Shown: positions 46,883 through 58,522, counted from the first letter of the stretch. The stretch: 64,000 nucleotides of DNA from Selaginella moellendorffii (GCF_000143415.4 NW_003314393.1:191795-255794); one strand, 5' to 3'. Program-made: numbers and translations. Notes: generated by a model from the letters alone, not told the origin.

Positions 46883-47140
46883 ATGGCAAGCACAAAATCT
46901 GTAAGTGAGGCAGAAAAGGAGACGGAGAAGGAGATAGGTGAAGATGTAGAATATATAAGTCTTCCAAACTCCCCGTACTATACTCCAGGTGATCATTTTT
47001 CTGAACAAACAGCAACATTAACAACTATCGAGAACGCCCCAGAAACGTCAAAGACAACAATCCAAAGCAAAACAACTGACCCGGAGAAGGATGATAGTAC
47101 CGCTGAGAGTACCAAAAAGGAGGTGTCCACTAGCACTTAG
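46883..47140 (+). CDS. Small acidic Ser/Thr/Glu-rich protein, unrecognised
   Basis: 85 residues (MASTKSVSEAEKETEKEIGEDVEYISLPNSPYYTPG...). A possible acceptor (CCATATTTTAG) lies about 20 bases upstream, so it may be a later exon rather than a separate gene. It is followed at once by a palindrome copy at 47148. No domain is visible and it may not be a real gene. Confidence 0.35.
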   Translation: MASTKSVSEAEKETEKEIGEDVEYISLPNSPYYTPGDHFSEQTATLTTIENAPETSKTTIQSKTTDPEKDDSTAESTKKEVSTST

Positions 47141-47776
47141 GCTTATAATGGCGTGTGCCCTCATGCCATTTACTTGATCACCAAATACCTTTTTCCCTTT
47201 GCACTAGTATATCTTAATACTGGTTTGAGAAATAGAATGGCATGTGCCCTCAGGCCTTTTACTAAATCACCTTTGAAAGAAATGCAAGCCTCTATGTCGT
47301 AAAAAAAAGGTACTAGAGAAATTCCTTAATAATATGAATGTTATTTAGTTTCATGAAAATACACTAAGGGTCAAATGAGTTAAATGACTTCTCCAGACTA
47401 GCAATGCCTCTTGCTACACCTTCACAATTAGATTCGTTAGAAAAAGATAACATTGAATAATATCTAAATGTTCTCACCATTAAGTTATATGTCTGGCTAA
47501 TAGGAATGACGTTCATCTTGGAAAGCTCACCACACGCTCAATGAACAAACAAATAGTGTGTGCGCGCATGCCATCGCTCTTCTTTAGCTTCAGATTCGGC
47601 TTGTTCACCTTGACAATGAGATTTATTATACAACCAGATGGACTCAGTCTGGACATAAAGTCACCGCGCTAGTCACCATGCCCCAGATATGTCTAGCCCC
47701 TGGACAAAAAACATATAATTTCACGTCATTTTCAAATACTTGAAAATTTGTACCTAGTCCCATTTTACTGAATAAA

Positions 47777-47798
47777 TCCCACTTTAACAAAATAGAGC
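47777..47798 (-). repeat. Element 2 right terminal inverted repeat
   Basis: Reverse complement reads GCTCTATTTTGTTAAAG plus TGGGA. Outward of it the gypsy RT frame resumes. Confidence 0.75.
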
Positions 47799-49435
47799 AT
47801 CTTGCTAAAAACAAGATTATCGTCTAACAAAATCTCCACAAACTCATGAAGATAAAGCCCAAATACCGCCGTCATCAACCAAGTAAATGTGGCTGATGCA
47901 TTCATCAAACCAAACGGCATAACTGTAAACTCAAAATGTCCGAAGCTTGTATTGAATGCCATCTTAGAGATAGATGCATCATCCATTGGAATCTGATGAT
48001 ATCCACTCCTCAGATCAATCTTGGTAAACACTCGTGCTTCACCAAGCTTGTCCAGGATATCATCCACACATGGCATCGGCATCTTGTCCTTCATTGTCTT
48101 CTTGTTTAAAGTGTGGTAGTCAATACACATCCATATTGAACCGTCCTTCTTCTTCACAAGCAAGACTAGAGCACCAAACGGAGACTTACTTAGCTGAATA
48201 AATCCAAACTCAAGTAACTCCTTGACTTGTCGTTGAACTTCTTGCTCCTCTGCATAACTTAACCGAAATGGATGCCGGTAAATTGGCCACGTCCTCAGCT
48301 CCAATGTAATCCCATGCTCCACACCTCGTAATGGAGGCAACCTATGAGGAAGTTCCTGTGGAAAAACATCAGAAAACTCATCTAGTACATCCCGTACTGC
48401 TGCTTCTCCCCCATACGTGCCTTGGTCCCCCAAGTCATGAACAAACAGCAAGTAATTCGAAAGTGCTTTTCCATTACGACAAGCCCGCTTCAAAGATGTA
48501 GCAGAGAGCATAACAATTGGTGGTTGAACGCCCTTGCCAAACCACACATCTTTAACGCTATTATACTCTAGCGAGATACACTTAATACTCCACTTTATCT
48601 CGGAATCCACCTTCACCAACCATGGCATCCCAAGAATGAGATCCACACGATGGATATCCGCGAGATAAAAGGTCTCCACAAGTGTGGTTTTGCCAACCAA
48701 CACTTCCAACCCCTCGACATAAGCATCGAAATGTTGAGTAGAGGTAATTGCACCTTCCACTGTGTGTGGAAGAACTCCGCATGTGACTAGGCCATGCTCC
48801 GCAAGAAACTTTGCCGAAACAAAGTTGTCATCGCTCCCACTATCCAGTAAAATCCGCACTGGATCGCCACGGAACACGCCCTCCAGCATTAAAGCTGATT
48901 CACGCATATCCTTAAGCTCCATCTTGTTCCACACAAAGTTGAGCTGACGAGCAACGATCAAAAGTCGCTTCCTCCGACCGGAATGGTCGTTCTCCTCATC
49001 CTCACATTGCAAAGTTTGCAACTTTTTAGTATCTGACTTACCGTGAGAAGAAGATTGGCCATTCTTCTTGTCTTGCTGCTTGTTCTTCAACTGTGGACAA
49101 TCAACTTTATAGTGTCCAAGTTCACCACAATGATGACAACTCTGTCTATAATTCTTCACAAAGAACTTCTGCTTCTTGGACCCCTTTGCATCTAAAGTAG
49201 TGCTACCCCGTCCAGCCTCGAGTGCCTCAATATGCCCATGCATGGTATCCATCATGCCATGCATCTCGTCTTGCATCTCTTGTTGATTTTGATTAAGATC
49301 TCGCAGTTCATGAACCACATCTTGAATGGTCCAAATCTCCGCAGCTTCGTCGGCACCATCATCGGCACCACCATCGACAATAGGATTCCAGTGTTCAACT
49401 TGGTCGGCCATCGGAACCAACTCCTCTAATACCAA
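47799..49435 (-). pseudogene. gypsy Gag-Pol fragment, truncated in RT by element 2
   Basis: Minus strand: short N-terminal Gag piece (ADQVEHWNPIV), most of Gag deleted, CCHC knuckle SCHHCGELGHYKVDC, protease ILLDSGSDDNF, then RT (WMCIDYHTLNKK, FTKIDLRSGYHQI, MPFGL). The catalytic box is changed to LLDDN. The frame is open for over 540 codons but stops where element 2 begins. Same family as the fragments at 7161-9345 and 23827-24740. Confidence 0.9.
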
Positions 49436-49436
49436 T

Positions 49437-49646
49437 GTTATGATCTAGCGCAAAAAGACATGCTACGCCACCTCTTGAGGTTCCTCACCACCCAACCACC
49501 CCCAAGCTACCTCAAAAGCTCCACTGCGCCGCCGCTCCACTATGAGCCCTAGGGTAGGTTAAGTCCCCCACCCTATCATGCCTTAATATACCCTTGAGCC
49601 TCCCTTTGACCGATGTTGACCATGTAGTCAAAGCTGGTGCCTAACA
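49437..49646 (-). repeat. Short gypsy 5' LTR with primer-binding site
   Basis: TGTTATGATC...GTGCCTAACA, about 210 bp. Just inside it (about 49422-49434) is CCTCTAATACCAA, a Met-tRNA primer-binding site on the minus strand with one change. Confidence 0.8.
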
Positions 49647-49651
49647 ACGGG

Positions 49652-51776
49652 CCAGATAGAAAGGTGGTACCAAATGCTGGGCAGAATGATGCTCCTAGCT
49701 ACAACCACTCTCACTGGCAAACCAAGTTTTCAAGGAGCCCACTACTGGATTGACGTTTGTATCCTTTGGAGCAAGGTGTTATTCTGGAGTGCTGGACTGA
49801 ATTGGGTACCAACCTGGATTCCTAAGTACCTAGTGTCCTCTCCTGGTTTGAGCCACTAGAAGCCGATGTCCTGACCCCAAGATTCAATGCCTGGCTGCCC
49901 CCAATTTATGCCCATTGATTTGTTCCAGTTAATTGCTGCACCAGCCACGAGGTTGAAAGTCTCCAACGCCTTCTTGGCTGCATCCAGGTTCTCCTTGGTC
50001 GCGAGTAGGAACAAGGCTGTGTCATCTGCGAATGCTCCATCCAAGAGTTCTTGAGTCACTCTTGTGGTTCGTGGAAGTTGCTGTCTCGCCACCGGTAAGG
50101 TAAGTCCTTTGATGCGCCTGCCTTCTACAAGAAACATGCCCAAGGCCTCAACCACAATCAAAAAAAGATAGGGTGCAAGTGGACACACTTGGCGTACCAA
50201 GCGTCCCAGCTGAAAACTCAGTTCTGTCTCACCGTTGATTGTGACTCTGCTTGCAGCTCCTCTATACAGTAATGAGGTCCTAGCGACCATCTCTCTTGGG
50301 ATGCCGATCGTATGCATATACTCCTCTAGGAACCTCTAGTCCACACAATCGTAGACCTTCTCGAAGTCCAATAATTACACTGCAATTTGTTGGTCAAAGG
50401 TCTCTACCCATCTCTAAGCCAGCAGGTACGTCCATATATTTTCTGCGATTTGCCACCCTGGAACGAACCATGTTTGCTACTCCCAGATGATCAACGGCAT
50501 AATAGCTTGGAGCTTGAGTGTCATTGCTTTGGCATAGACCTTGTAGGACGTGTTGAGCATGGTGATTGGCCTCCAATTCCTCAATTTCTACAAGTCCCCC
50601 CTCTTTGGGATAAGCGCAATCTAGCCCTCAAGGATCTCGCCAGGCAAGGCCCCATCATGTTGAGCATCCTGCCATGCTTGCAGTAGCAACAGGCCTATAG
50701 TCTCCTAGTGCTCCTCAAAGAAGATGGGCAAGAGGCCATCAATACCTGGCTGCTTGTCATTGCTGAGCTTCTCAAGTGCTTCCCGAAGCTCCACTAGTAT
50801 GAAGTCCATCCTCAGTGAGTCATACCACTCATGAGGGACACGCCAGGGAAGGGACGCAAGCACTTCCACTGCTACCTTCTCTCTTTCTAGAGTCCACCCC
50901 TGGGATGTGTATAATGCTTGGTAGAACTCCTGGGCAAGCCGTTGCATTCCCGATTGATCCTCGATGACCCTCCCATCGCTGTGTTTCAGTCCTAGGATGG
51001 GAGGAAAGTCAGTCACTGGCCTGATTCCGTTAAAAAAAGCCTTGTTGAGAAGGCATTCATTTAAGGCCCATCCATCTTCCATGGCCTAGAGACCCATGGT
51101 CCATGCTACGTACTCCAGGTCACATAGCTCAGCTTCCCATTCATCTAAAATACTGCTTGCCACTTGTGCTCATTTTGCATGTTCAGCAACATCCTACGTG
51201 CTGCTGCCACCTTCTGCCTGGCTAGTCTTAGGTCCTTCGTCGCCGCTCCTTTGAGGTCCTTTTGGCATGCTCGGAGCTTCTGGGAGCAAGACAGGAGCAC
51301 CAAGATTAGCCCCATCTTGTCCTGTGCAAGAGTGTCATGTATAAGCCCGATTGCCACCAGGTCTTGCATCATTGCTCTTGCGATTGATCATTGGACTGTT
51401 GTCCCTTTGTCCCTTTGAAGCTTGATCACACAACGGAGGGGGTCATGATCTGAGAAAGAGGTGAAACCGAGCCATGTTTTGAGGCTTCCCCCATCCTGCC
51501 GTATGCAAGGTGAGGCGTAAATCCAGTCCAGTCTCGACTAGGAGGTCACTGTCTGCCACCTTGTAAAATGGTGAGCATGAGGTGTGAATCCCACAGCATG
51601 TTGGAGGTCCATGATCCTCAGTACATCCACGAGCTGACTCTACTGCTCCCGCTCATGTAGCTGAATTTTTTCCTGCATTCCCCTACTATCACAGATGTCC
51701 TTGACCATGTTTAAGTCTCCTAGGACCAGCCATTCATCTACTTGCCCCTGGGCAGACTGCAACATGCTCAGCCAGG
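49652..51776 (-). pseudogene. LINE ORF2, end of endonuclease and reverse transcriptase
   Basis: Reading the minus strand from 51776 down: WLVLGDLNMVKD (endonuclease GDxN), SRLDWIY, FSDHDPLRC (endonuclease SDH), a coiled linker, then RT blocks LNDKQPGIDGL-like (about 50720-50760), LVRQVCPLAPYLF, GAFADDTALFL (FADD catalytic box, about 50010-50040) and YLGIQVGTQF. Several stops and shifts make it inactive. It is cut at about 49650 by the gypsy LTR. Its upstream half lies beyond element 1 at 58720. Confidence 0.88.
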
Positions 51777-51781
51777 AGCCC

Positions 51782-51820
51782 GGGTAGGTTTTGAGCTCAT
51801 GAGCTCACAAGCTGAGCTCA
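51782..51820 (+). repeat. Element 1 left terminal inverted repeat with inner palindrome
   Basis: GGGTAGGTTTTGAGCT, followed by the perfect palindrome TGAGCTCATGAGCTCA (51792-51807). Confidence 0.85.
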
Positions 51821-51845
51821 CGGCTTCTCAAACACAAGAAAAACA

Positions 51846-51864
51846 TTGGTTCATCCCGAACCAA
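51846..51864. repeat. Element 1 palindrome, left subterminal
   Basis: TTGGTTC-ATCCC-GAACCAA, perfect 7-bp arms. Confidence 0.85.
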
Positions 51865-51963
51865 CATCTTTCCATTCTTCAAATTTTGATTTAATCTATA
51901 TTTCCAAGTAAATTCGACTAATAAAATACAAATATAAATATAGATCCGAACACTAAAAGCAAT

Positions 51964-53638
51964 CTAAAAACACTTCTCAAGCTCCGCAACTGTAAGGCTT
52001 GCCTGGTGGATGTGATGGTCGATCTTAGGATCTTGGTTTAGTTCCTGCATAAAAATGTAATAGATGTGCTTGCAGGCTAAATATACCTTTCCCCTGTTCT
52101 CCCGCTGTGTAAAATCTGGACAGGTACATGATGGATTTTTGCAGATTTTAACAGTGTAGCTCGTACCCTTTGATGACTCAGTCACAATAATAAACTCCTT
52201 AGCCATAGCACTGATGTAGTTTGTCTTTGTGATTGTGCACTTTAGCTCTTTTGCCAGCTTGATCTTCTCTTGTGCACCTTTTGAAATGGAAGACCTGTAT
52301 TGTATAGCCTTCCCATTCCTAGCTGGTCGTATATGCCGGTCTAGTGTTGATATTGGTGGCATAGCAGTACTAACAGCAACATTTGAGGAAGTCTTTAGCT
52401 TGAAACCTGCTCTCTCCAGACTTTCAATCTCTTCTTTCAAAAGATTGCAGCTTCGCTCAACTGGCCACTCCTCTGGCACAGAATCTGGCTTCAAAATAAT
52501 TGAGCTGTGGATCCGGCTTGTATGAGTAACATCAGTCCCACAACAGTAGATCCAGCTTGACTGGCGGCCCTTCACTCCTAGATCTCGACAGCCCCAGAAA
52601 CATGGCACTGCTGAAGAACTTGAACCTGAGCGCACAAAAGCGAGACACTGACCTCGACTCCCAATCATTCCAGAGCAACGTGCATTGCTCTTGGCACTGA
52701 CTCTTCGAATTGCCCAGTTGATACGAGAAACTGGCTCGCGAGAAATAACCTTTTCAACCTCTGGCACTGGACTTACTTGTGTAACAACTGGCACCTCCTC
52801 CACTCCATGTTCCTTAGTTCTTTTCCGGTGTCGTGGAACAAAATGATAGTCAAACTCTGGACGGTGAGAGCTAGAAGGAGTGATGTTTGACCCATCAAAT
52901 GTCTGTCGACGCTTCATACGGGCTGTTCTCATGTCCCCAAGTGGCTCATAACTTGATTTCATAGGAGTTCCAGCAACAACTTCCTCCACCATCTTGGACA
53001 TTGACCCTGCTGCTGGTGTTGTCCTTCTACCAACCAGCTCTTGAAGCCTGTCTAAGTTCGGACCTGTACCAGCAAACCTTGCTTCCTGTGCAGCCAAAGC
53101 TTTTGATGATTGCTCAAGAGATCTAGTGAGGTCGGAGAGTGTAGCTTCATAGAGGGACACTTTTCCTTTCCCTGCTTCGGAAGCTCTCCAACTCCAATGT
53201 TTGCTCTCAGAGAGATTAATTGTTGGTGTAAGTGCAATATCATCAAGTGGTTGATCCTACAAAAAATGCAACATTTGAATGTGACAAGAAAGAAAATGAG
53301 AGAAAGCTTACATGGAGAGTATAATGACCCCACTGAAACATTCGAACTTCCCACCATGCAAGCCAGCATTCCATTTGTGGAAGGTTTTCAATTGGCACTT
53401 TGTCTCCTTCACGCCACCATATGCGCATTTCATTTGCCTTTGCCTCGTGCTCCTCTTTAGTTGGTGCATCCATCCATTTCTGACAAAGCTTTTCGCGAAC
53501 CAACCTTTTCGAGCTTGAGTCTCTCTCACTCGTCACAAAAGAATGAAACTCTCTTGAAGGGAAGAGAGCATGGAGATAAGAGGGAGAACAAAAAATCAAT
53601 GCTACAACTTTTGTGATTGATTGGCGCTTCTCACTCAT
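51964..53638 (-). CDS. SWIM zinc-finger protein of element 1
   Basis: Exon 1 53638-53312 and exon 2 53256-51964, joined across a 55-nt GT-AG intron, give 539 residues if the ATG at 53638 is used. The frame stays open into the unknown bases, so the true start may lie further upstream. Features: WMDAPTKEEHEAKANEMRIWW near the first exon end; a coiled stretch (LYEATLSDLTRSLEQSSKALAAQEARF); a Cys-containing block AVPCFWGCRDLGVKG...WIYCCGTDVTH; and a C-terminal SWIM finger SCTCPDFTQRENRGKVYLACKHIYYIF (CxC...CxH). SWIM fingers bind DNA or protein and occur at the C-terminus of MULE transposases and FAR1/FHY3, but the DDE core of those proteins is not seen. Two decayed copies exist in the window. 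Likely the element's DNA-binding factor (inference). Confidence 0.85.
53257..53311 (-). other. 55-nt intron of the SWIM gene
   Basis: GTAAGCTTTC...TTTTTTGTAG (minus), phase 0, joining GHYTLH to DQPLDDIAL. Confidence 0.8.
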
Positions 53639-53700
53639 AACCACATTCATTTCAACATTATTATTCCTCTCACAATCAATTATACATATCTTAATATCTA

Positions 53701-54243
53701 NNNNNNNNNNNNNNNNNNNNNNNNNNNNNNNNNNNNNNNNNNNNNNNNNNNNNNNNNNNNNNNNNNNNNNNNNNNNNNNNNNNNNNNNNNNNNNNNNNNN
53801 NNNNNNNNNNNNNNNNNNNNNNNNNNNNNNNNNNNNNNNNNNNNNNNNNNNNNNNNNNNNNNNNNNNNNNNNNNNNNNNNNNNNNNNNNNNNNNNNNNNN
53901 NNNNNNNNNNNNNNNNNNNNNNNNNNNNNNNNNNNNNNNNNNNNNNNNNNNNNNNNNNNNNNNNNNNNNNNNNNNNNNNNNNNNNNNNNNNNNNNNNNNN
54001 NNNNNNNNNNNNNNNNNNNNNNNNNNNNNNNNNNNNNNNNNNNNNNNNNNNNNNNNNNNNNNNNNNNNNNNNNNNNNNNNNNNNNNNNNNNNNNNNNNNN
54101 NNNNNNNNNNNNNNNNNNNNNNNNNNNNNNNNNNNNNNNNNNNNNNNNNNNNNNNNNNNNNNNNNNNNNNNNNNNNNNNNNNNNNNNNNNNNNNNNNNNN
54201 NNNNNNNNNNNNNNNNNNNNNNNNNNNNNNNNNNNNNNNNNNN
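53701..54243. other. Assembly gap (543 N)
   Basis: Unknown bases between the two divergent genes of element 1. Confidence 1.
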
Positions 54244-54260
54244 ACAGAGAGAGATTGAAA

Positions 54261-54452
54261 TGTCGGTTCTTGTGCGAACCGACATCTTCAAGGTTTTTTT
54301 TTTTTATTTCATTGACTTGATGGGGCATTTCATGTGAAAATTAGAGGGTGGAAGATGTCGGTTCTTGCGCGAACCGACCTCTCCCGTATTCTTGTTGTGT
54401 TTTTCCTTTTTCTTGAGAGGTAGGGTGAGGTCAGTTCTCGCGCGAACCAACC
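54261..54452. promoter_or_regulatory. Three palindromes in the divergent promoter of element 1
   Basis: TGTCGGTTC-TTGTGC-GAACCGACA (54261-54284), TCGGTTC-TTGCGC-GAACCGA (54358-54377) and GTTC-TCGCGC-GAAC (54434-54447), spaced about 75-95 bp. They lie upstream of the MTase gene start at 54601. Confidence 0.85.
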
Positions 54453-54600
54453 TCTCCCAGTGACTTATGTTTTTTTCCTTTGTATTTCTTGTAGTTTACA
54501 ATCTATTTTTCACATCTTTTACTTACAAACTTTTCTTGTGAGAGCAGATATAAATCAAGCTTGACTGCTTGAAACTTCCAAAAAGGGACTTGAACTTCAA

Positions 54601-57600
54601 ATGCCACAGGTTTGCTTTACATTACAAGTTAGATGTTTTAATAGTTTTGCTTTTTATTTTAGAGGAAGCGCCGAGGCCAACCTCAATGGTCTCGATCTCC
54701 AGGAAAAGGCAGCCGCCTTGATCGCTGTGGGCTTGGCCGATTGAGTGGAGATTCATCTCAAGTATCTAATGAAGTTTCGGCTAGTCATGCTGGAGGCAAC
54801 GATGAGTATAACAATGACGTGGATGTTGAGATGAACACTCAAATCAATGTTGGTGTTATTGAGGCTGTTGGTACTGGTGTTCCTGAGGCTGCGGGTACTG
54901 GTGGTGGGGTACTTGCATCTGATGTTGGTGGTGGTGGGGGTGCTATGCCTTCGGTTGCTGAGGCTGCTCGCGGCCAGGTCAATGAACCAGTTGAGGACGT
55001 TATTGGTAGCGTTGTAGGTGGATCTACTACAGAGGCTACTGGGGGCATGGTAGCTGCTCCTACTGCTCCTCAGGCTGGTGGTGCAGGGGGAGTTAATGGT
55101 GGTGAGGGATTATGCATGCATGATTCTGACACCATCTTGAATGATCGTGTTCGGGACACAATTATCCAAGCTCAAGAACGGACAGTCAGTAAAGTGTTAC
55201 AGGAAATGGCGTGGAATGGCCCTCATCGATTTCTAGTTCCTTTGTGCCGATTGGTTCAAAGCCATTGGGTGCGCTCAGCTTACGACCTCAACATGGCTAT
55301 CTACAGCTCCTTTGCCGAGGTCGGGTTTGGGAGCACAACTGGTACCTTCATCGTTTCACCAACTTTCCCTGGAACCGGCCGGACAGAGTCAGTGACTACT
55401 GAACTTGAGGAAAAATGGGATCCTATATGGCTGCGAAAGTCTCGTGAGTTTGATGGATTCTTAGGACAACATGTGGAGACAGCAGGGTTCATTGGAAAGC
55501 TCTTTTGGGTGATCGATGGAAACCATAGGTGGCTGGCATTTTGGAAGTGCATTCAAGAGAAGTTCCGAGATGACGAAGAACGACACATTAGTGTTCCAGT
55601 CACACTTGTTGAACCAATGACTCGGGAGCACACTGTGAAGCTCAACATGGCATGCCATAAGATCAACATGTAAGAATTTATTTTTTGTAAACTTAGCTAA
55701 TATCGTGTTTCTGCAGGCTAAACCAATTTGCGTTTCAAGCTCATACATTGGTACATGACATTGAGCACCTTCGGTTTATGGGCATGCTCTCGCTAGAGGA
55801 GGTCCAAACGTTGTACAATCGTGAGGTATTTGAAGCAATTCGAGTGAAGCTAGCAGCTAGGAAAGGCCAAGAATTGCAGACTTGGTACCAACTGCCACTT
55901 GATTTTCTAGTTGCTGTCTGGGCGAAGGTAAATTATTATTGAAGTATGTATCAACTTACATAATGTTTCTTGCAGCCCATAATCAAAGGAGAAAGAGCGT
56001 CATTCTTTAAAAATGCCCGAGGGGACGAGCAGCAGAAGGAGATGGAGTGGCATGCGATTGAGCAGCAAATTTTGAATACGAAGAGAACAAAGGTGAAAAA
56101 GTTGCTCTCGATTGCAGACATACGACGCGGGCAGGAATGGCTTGATAGCATTGCCGAGATTTGTTCTCACGTTCGTAAGTTCTTATAAAATTTGTGAAAC
56201 ATTTCATAACTCTTTGTGTGTGTAGGAACTGGTAAAGCACCGGAGGAACTCATTTACAACATCTCTAAGAGTAAAATGTCCTTTGCTGAACAAAGTGTCT
56301 GCTTGGAACTTCTCAACACTTGGCTGCGAAATAATGAAAAACGCTGCGAGATAAGGATGGAGAAGGTGATGAAGGAGAAGGCGTACATTTCTCAGAGTAT
56401 TGCCGCTGGTGAGGAGATGCTACAAGTCTGGGATGAGAAGTTTCTTTCCAGCACCCGCACAGGTATCACTCTCAAAGAATATATTCGTGCTTGTCTTGCG
56501 GAGCTAGGGAATGGTTGGCTTCCACGTGGTGGGACGAGTTCGGCTGAGTTCAAGAACCAACCAGGACAACCATTTCTTGCGAGGCGCATGGTTTACAGGT
56601 ATTTTTTCAATTCTCATTTATATATTGGTATTTATATTTTTGTTTTACTTTGTAGATATTTAAAATATAGCCCCGGCGCACCGGTATACACAACCGGTGT
56701 TTTGCAGAAGCTCCTGACTAGAGGCAAGAAGCTTGGGATGTATGAGCCAGAGTTCTACTGTCCTTGTACACATGAGAGGGAGCTATGCCCGTGGTACCTT
56801 GAACTCGTGGAGCAGATGCCAACATCGGACTTCGAGCTAGATCTCTACCTTGAATGTCATCCAGGTTCACTTGAAACTCAGCACTTAGCTAGGAAATATT
56901 AACCTTGAGTTATATTTTTATTTTCCAGAGGCTCTTTCTGACTGTGATAACGACATTATTGAAGTTCAACAACTAAACCTAGAAGTCAGCACTCAGGAAA
57001 CCATTCAGGAGATGGCAAATCCAAATACCGTTGAACCAGAGGAAATTGTACAGGAAATTCCAGCACAAGAGATTCCAGTACCTGCTCCTCGCAACCCCCG
57101 AAGGGGCCGTCATGAAACCTTTCATGAGAGTAAGGACTTTGATTTGGAACATTCTTTTATTCATTCTTGACTTCACTTTTTTTTTTATAGATGTTGCAGA
57201 GAGCAGCCATCAGTCTTTTCGGCGGACTAAGACATTCTTCCCATCCCTCCCTACGGCTACAGATGACGACTTAGAAGAGCTCTCCTCTGCAGCGATGCAT
57301 AAACAGGTTAGTAAGCATGAATTTTATCTTCAACTTTTAGTTCTAATAATTGATTTTCAGGTTCGCCCTCTATCCCCAATGGCCAGTGTTGGGGAAGTTG
57401 CTATTCTCATTGGGGATTACACACAGCTTTTAGATGCTACTAGTCGGGAGCTCTACATGCTTGATCGGTGGATCCATGGTTTGGGTCAGCTCACACCTTA
57501 TGGGAAGATCGATTTCATCTTTTTTGATCTTCCCGGGATGGCACCACCGCAGGGGGATACTCCGTCATGGAATGTGTTGCAGGCCCAACACATTTCCCAA

Positions 57601-58455
57601 GCCTTAAAGGTTGCGAGCAGCTTCATGACATACGAGGGTGTGGTTGTCATGATCCTTCCTCGCTCTCTAATGTGGGAAGGCCTTCTCGCACACTTGGCTG
57701 ACAACGATGATGGATTTGTTGAGTTTTCATCTGGCTACCTTCTTTCGAGTATGGCGGTAGACACAAAAGGCACTAGCAGGTAGACGCGAAAGGTGTGTGA
57801 CTTCTTTATTTATAAATTAACTCTATTCTATTTTTTTTTCCAGATTTATTCCTGGAACTACCATGCTCTATGCCACATTGGGAACCGGCGTAATGCCACA
57901 CGAGCTGACGAGCGTGCTGCTCTTGCTTTACCAGGATATGACAGCTCTACAGACATCATCCCAAATGTGATTGACTCGGACGTTCTTCACCCAGCGTTCC
58001 CTGGTTATCGACATCGTTCGGTCACGGCCATGCAAATCTTGTTGGAGTTATTTTGTCCGCCAAAGGGGATTGTGCTTGATGCTACAGCAGGATTTGGATC
58101 AATGGTGCAGGCAGCAAAAGAGACAGGCCGAGCGGTTTTTGCACTTGAGAAGGAGGGTGCCTTTGAGGACATTCTTAGGAGATTTTGCGACAGGTGATGT
58201 TAGTGCTTGAAATAATCTATAATATTTATTCTCAAATGTTTCTATTTTATTAGGTCTAAACTTATCACACACAGTGTTTCAGTCCACACGCTTGATCTTG
58301 ATGATATGGATGATCATATGGACCAAAGTCAATTCCACTTACCTATTTATGCTGAACGTATGGCACAACATTACATACAACACGAGCCTATAGTGAAGGA
58401 GCATTCCACTATACCCATTTCTACTTTTCTGGATATGGAAGCAAAAGAAGATTGA
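54601..58455 (+). CDS. ParB-like domain fused to N4/N6 DNA-methyltransferase-like domain
   Basis: Eleven exons: 54601-54609, 54663-55669, 55717-55927, 55976-56174, 56226-56598, 56656-56864, 56929-57129, 57191-57306, 57361-57756, 57844-58193 and 58254-58455. They sum to 3273 nt (1090 residues and stop), all with GT-AG introns of 47-87 nt. The start ATGCCACAG splices to a basic N-terminus (RKRRGQPQWSRSPGKGSR). Then come Gly/Ala-rich repeats; a ParB/Srx-like motif KLFWVIDGNHRWLAFW (about 283-298); a helical, charged middle; and a methyltransferase fold in beta-class order: motif IV-like region IDFIFFDLPGM (about 832; DLPG instead of DPPY/SPPY), then HPAFPGYRHRSVTAMQILLELF and motif I VLDATAGFGSMVQAAKETGRAVFALEKE (about 985). 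ParB-MTase fusions are known from bacteria and phages. The altered motif IV makes enzyme activity doubtful. No frame break is visible, so selection may have kept it. Confidence 0.85.
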
Positions 58456-58522
58456 ATATATTCTGATTTTAATATAAATTATATTGTTTAATATATTATT
58501 TTCTTTTTTTGTAGACTAAAAG

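Larger units (their letters stand above)
35647..47798. mobile_element. Element 2: 12.2-kb TIR element with MTase-like/HAD and DUF7869 genes
   Basis: Inverted 22-bp termini at 35647-35668 and 47777-47798 differ at one position. Inside are two divergent transcription units: a minus-strand gene of at least ten coding exons (36074-40102) and plus-strand genes (43103-46244, 46883-47140). About 27 copies of a ~22-bp palindrome are restricted to this interval. The right terminus abuts gypsy RT sequence exactly where the gypsy frame is lost (DNLVFSK). The left neighbour is unrelated retroelement DNA, so no target duplication can be shown and the left flank may have been rearranged. Confidence 0.7.

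Noticed and set aside
36018-47570. Regular-looking short palindromes as a CRISPR array
   Set aside because: Spacing is irregular (tens to thousands of bases), the copies diverge, they lie in introns and exons of eukaryotic genes, and there are no cas genes.
35640-47805. A target-site duplication for element 2
   Set aside because: The left flank (GAGTAAA) and right flank (ATCTTGC) do not match, and the flanks belong to different sequences.
51964-53638. Calling the SWIM protein a MULE transposase
   Set aside because: The SWIM finger fits, but no DDE region of MULE type is visible and the putative target duplication is 5 bp, not 8-11 bp.
54261-54452. True bacterial parS sites
   Set aside because: The palindromes do not match the parS consensus TGTTTCACGTGAAACA, and the ParB-like domain is the MTase-associated type. 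Kept only as an analogy.
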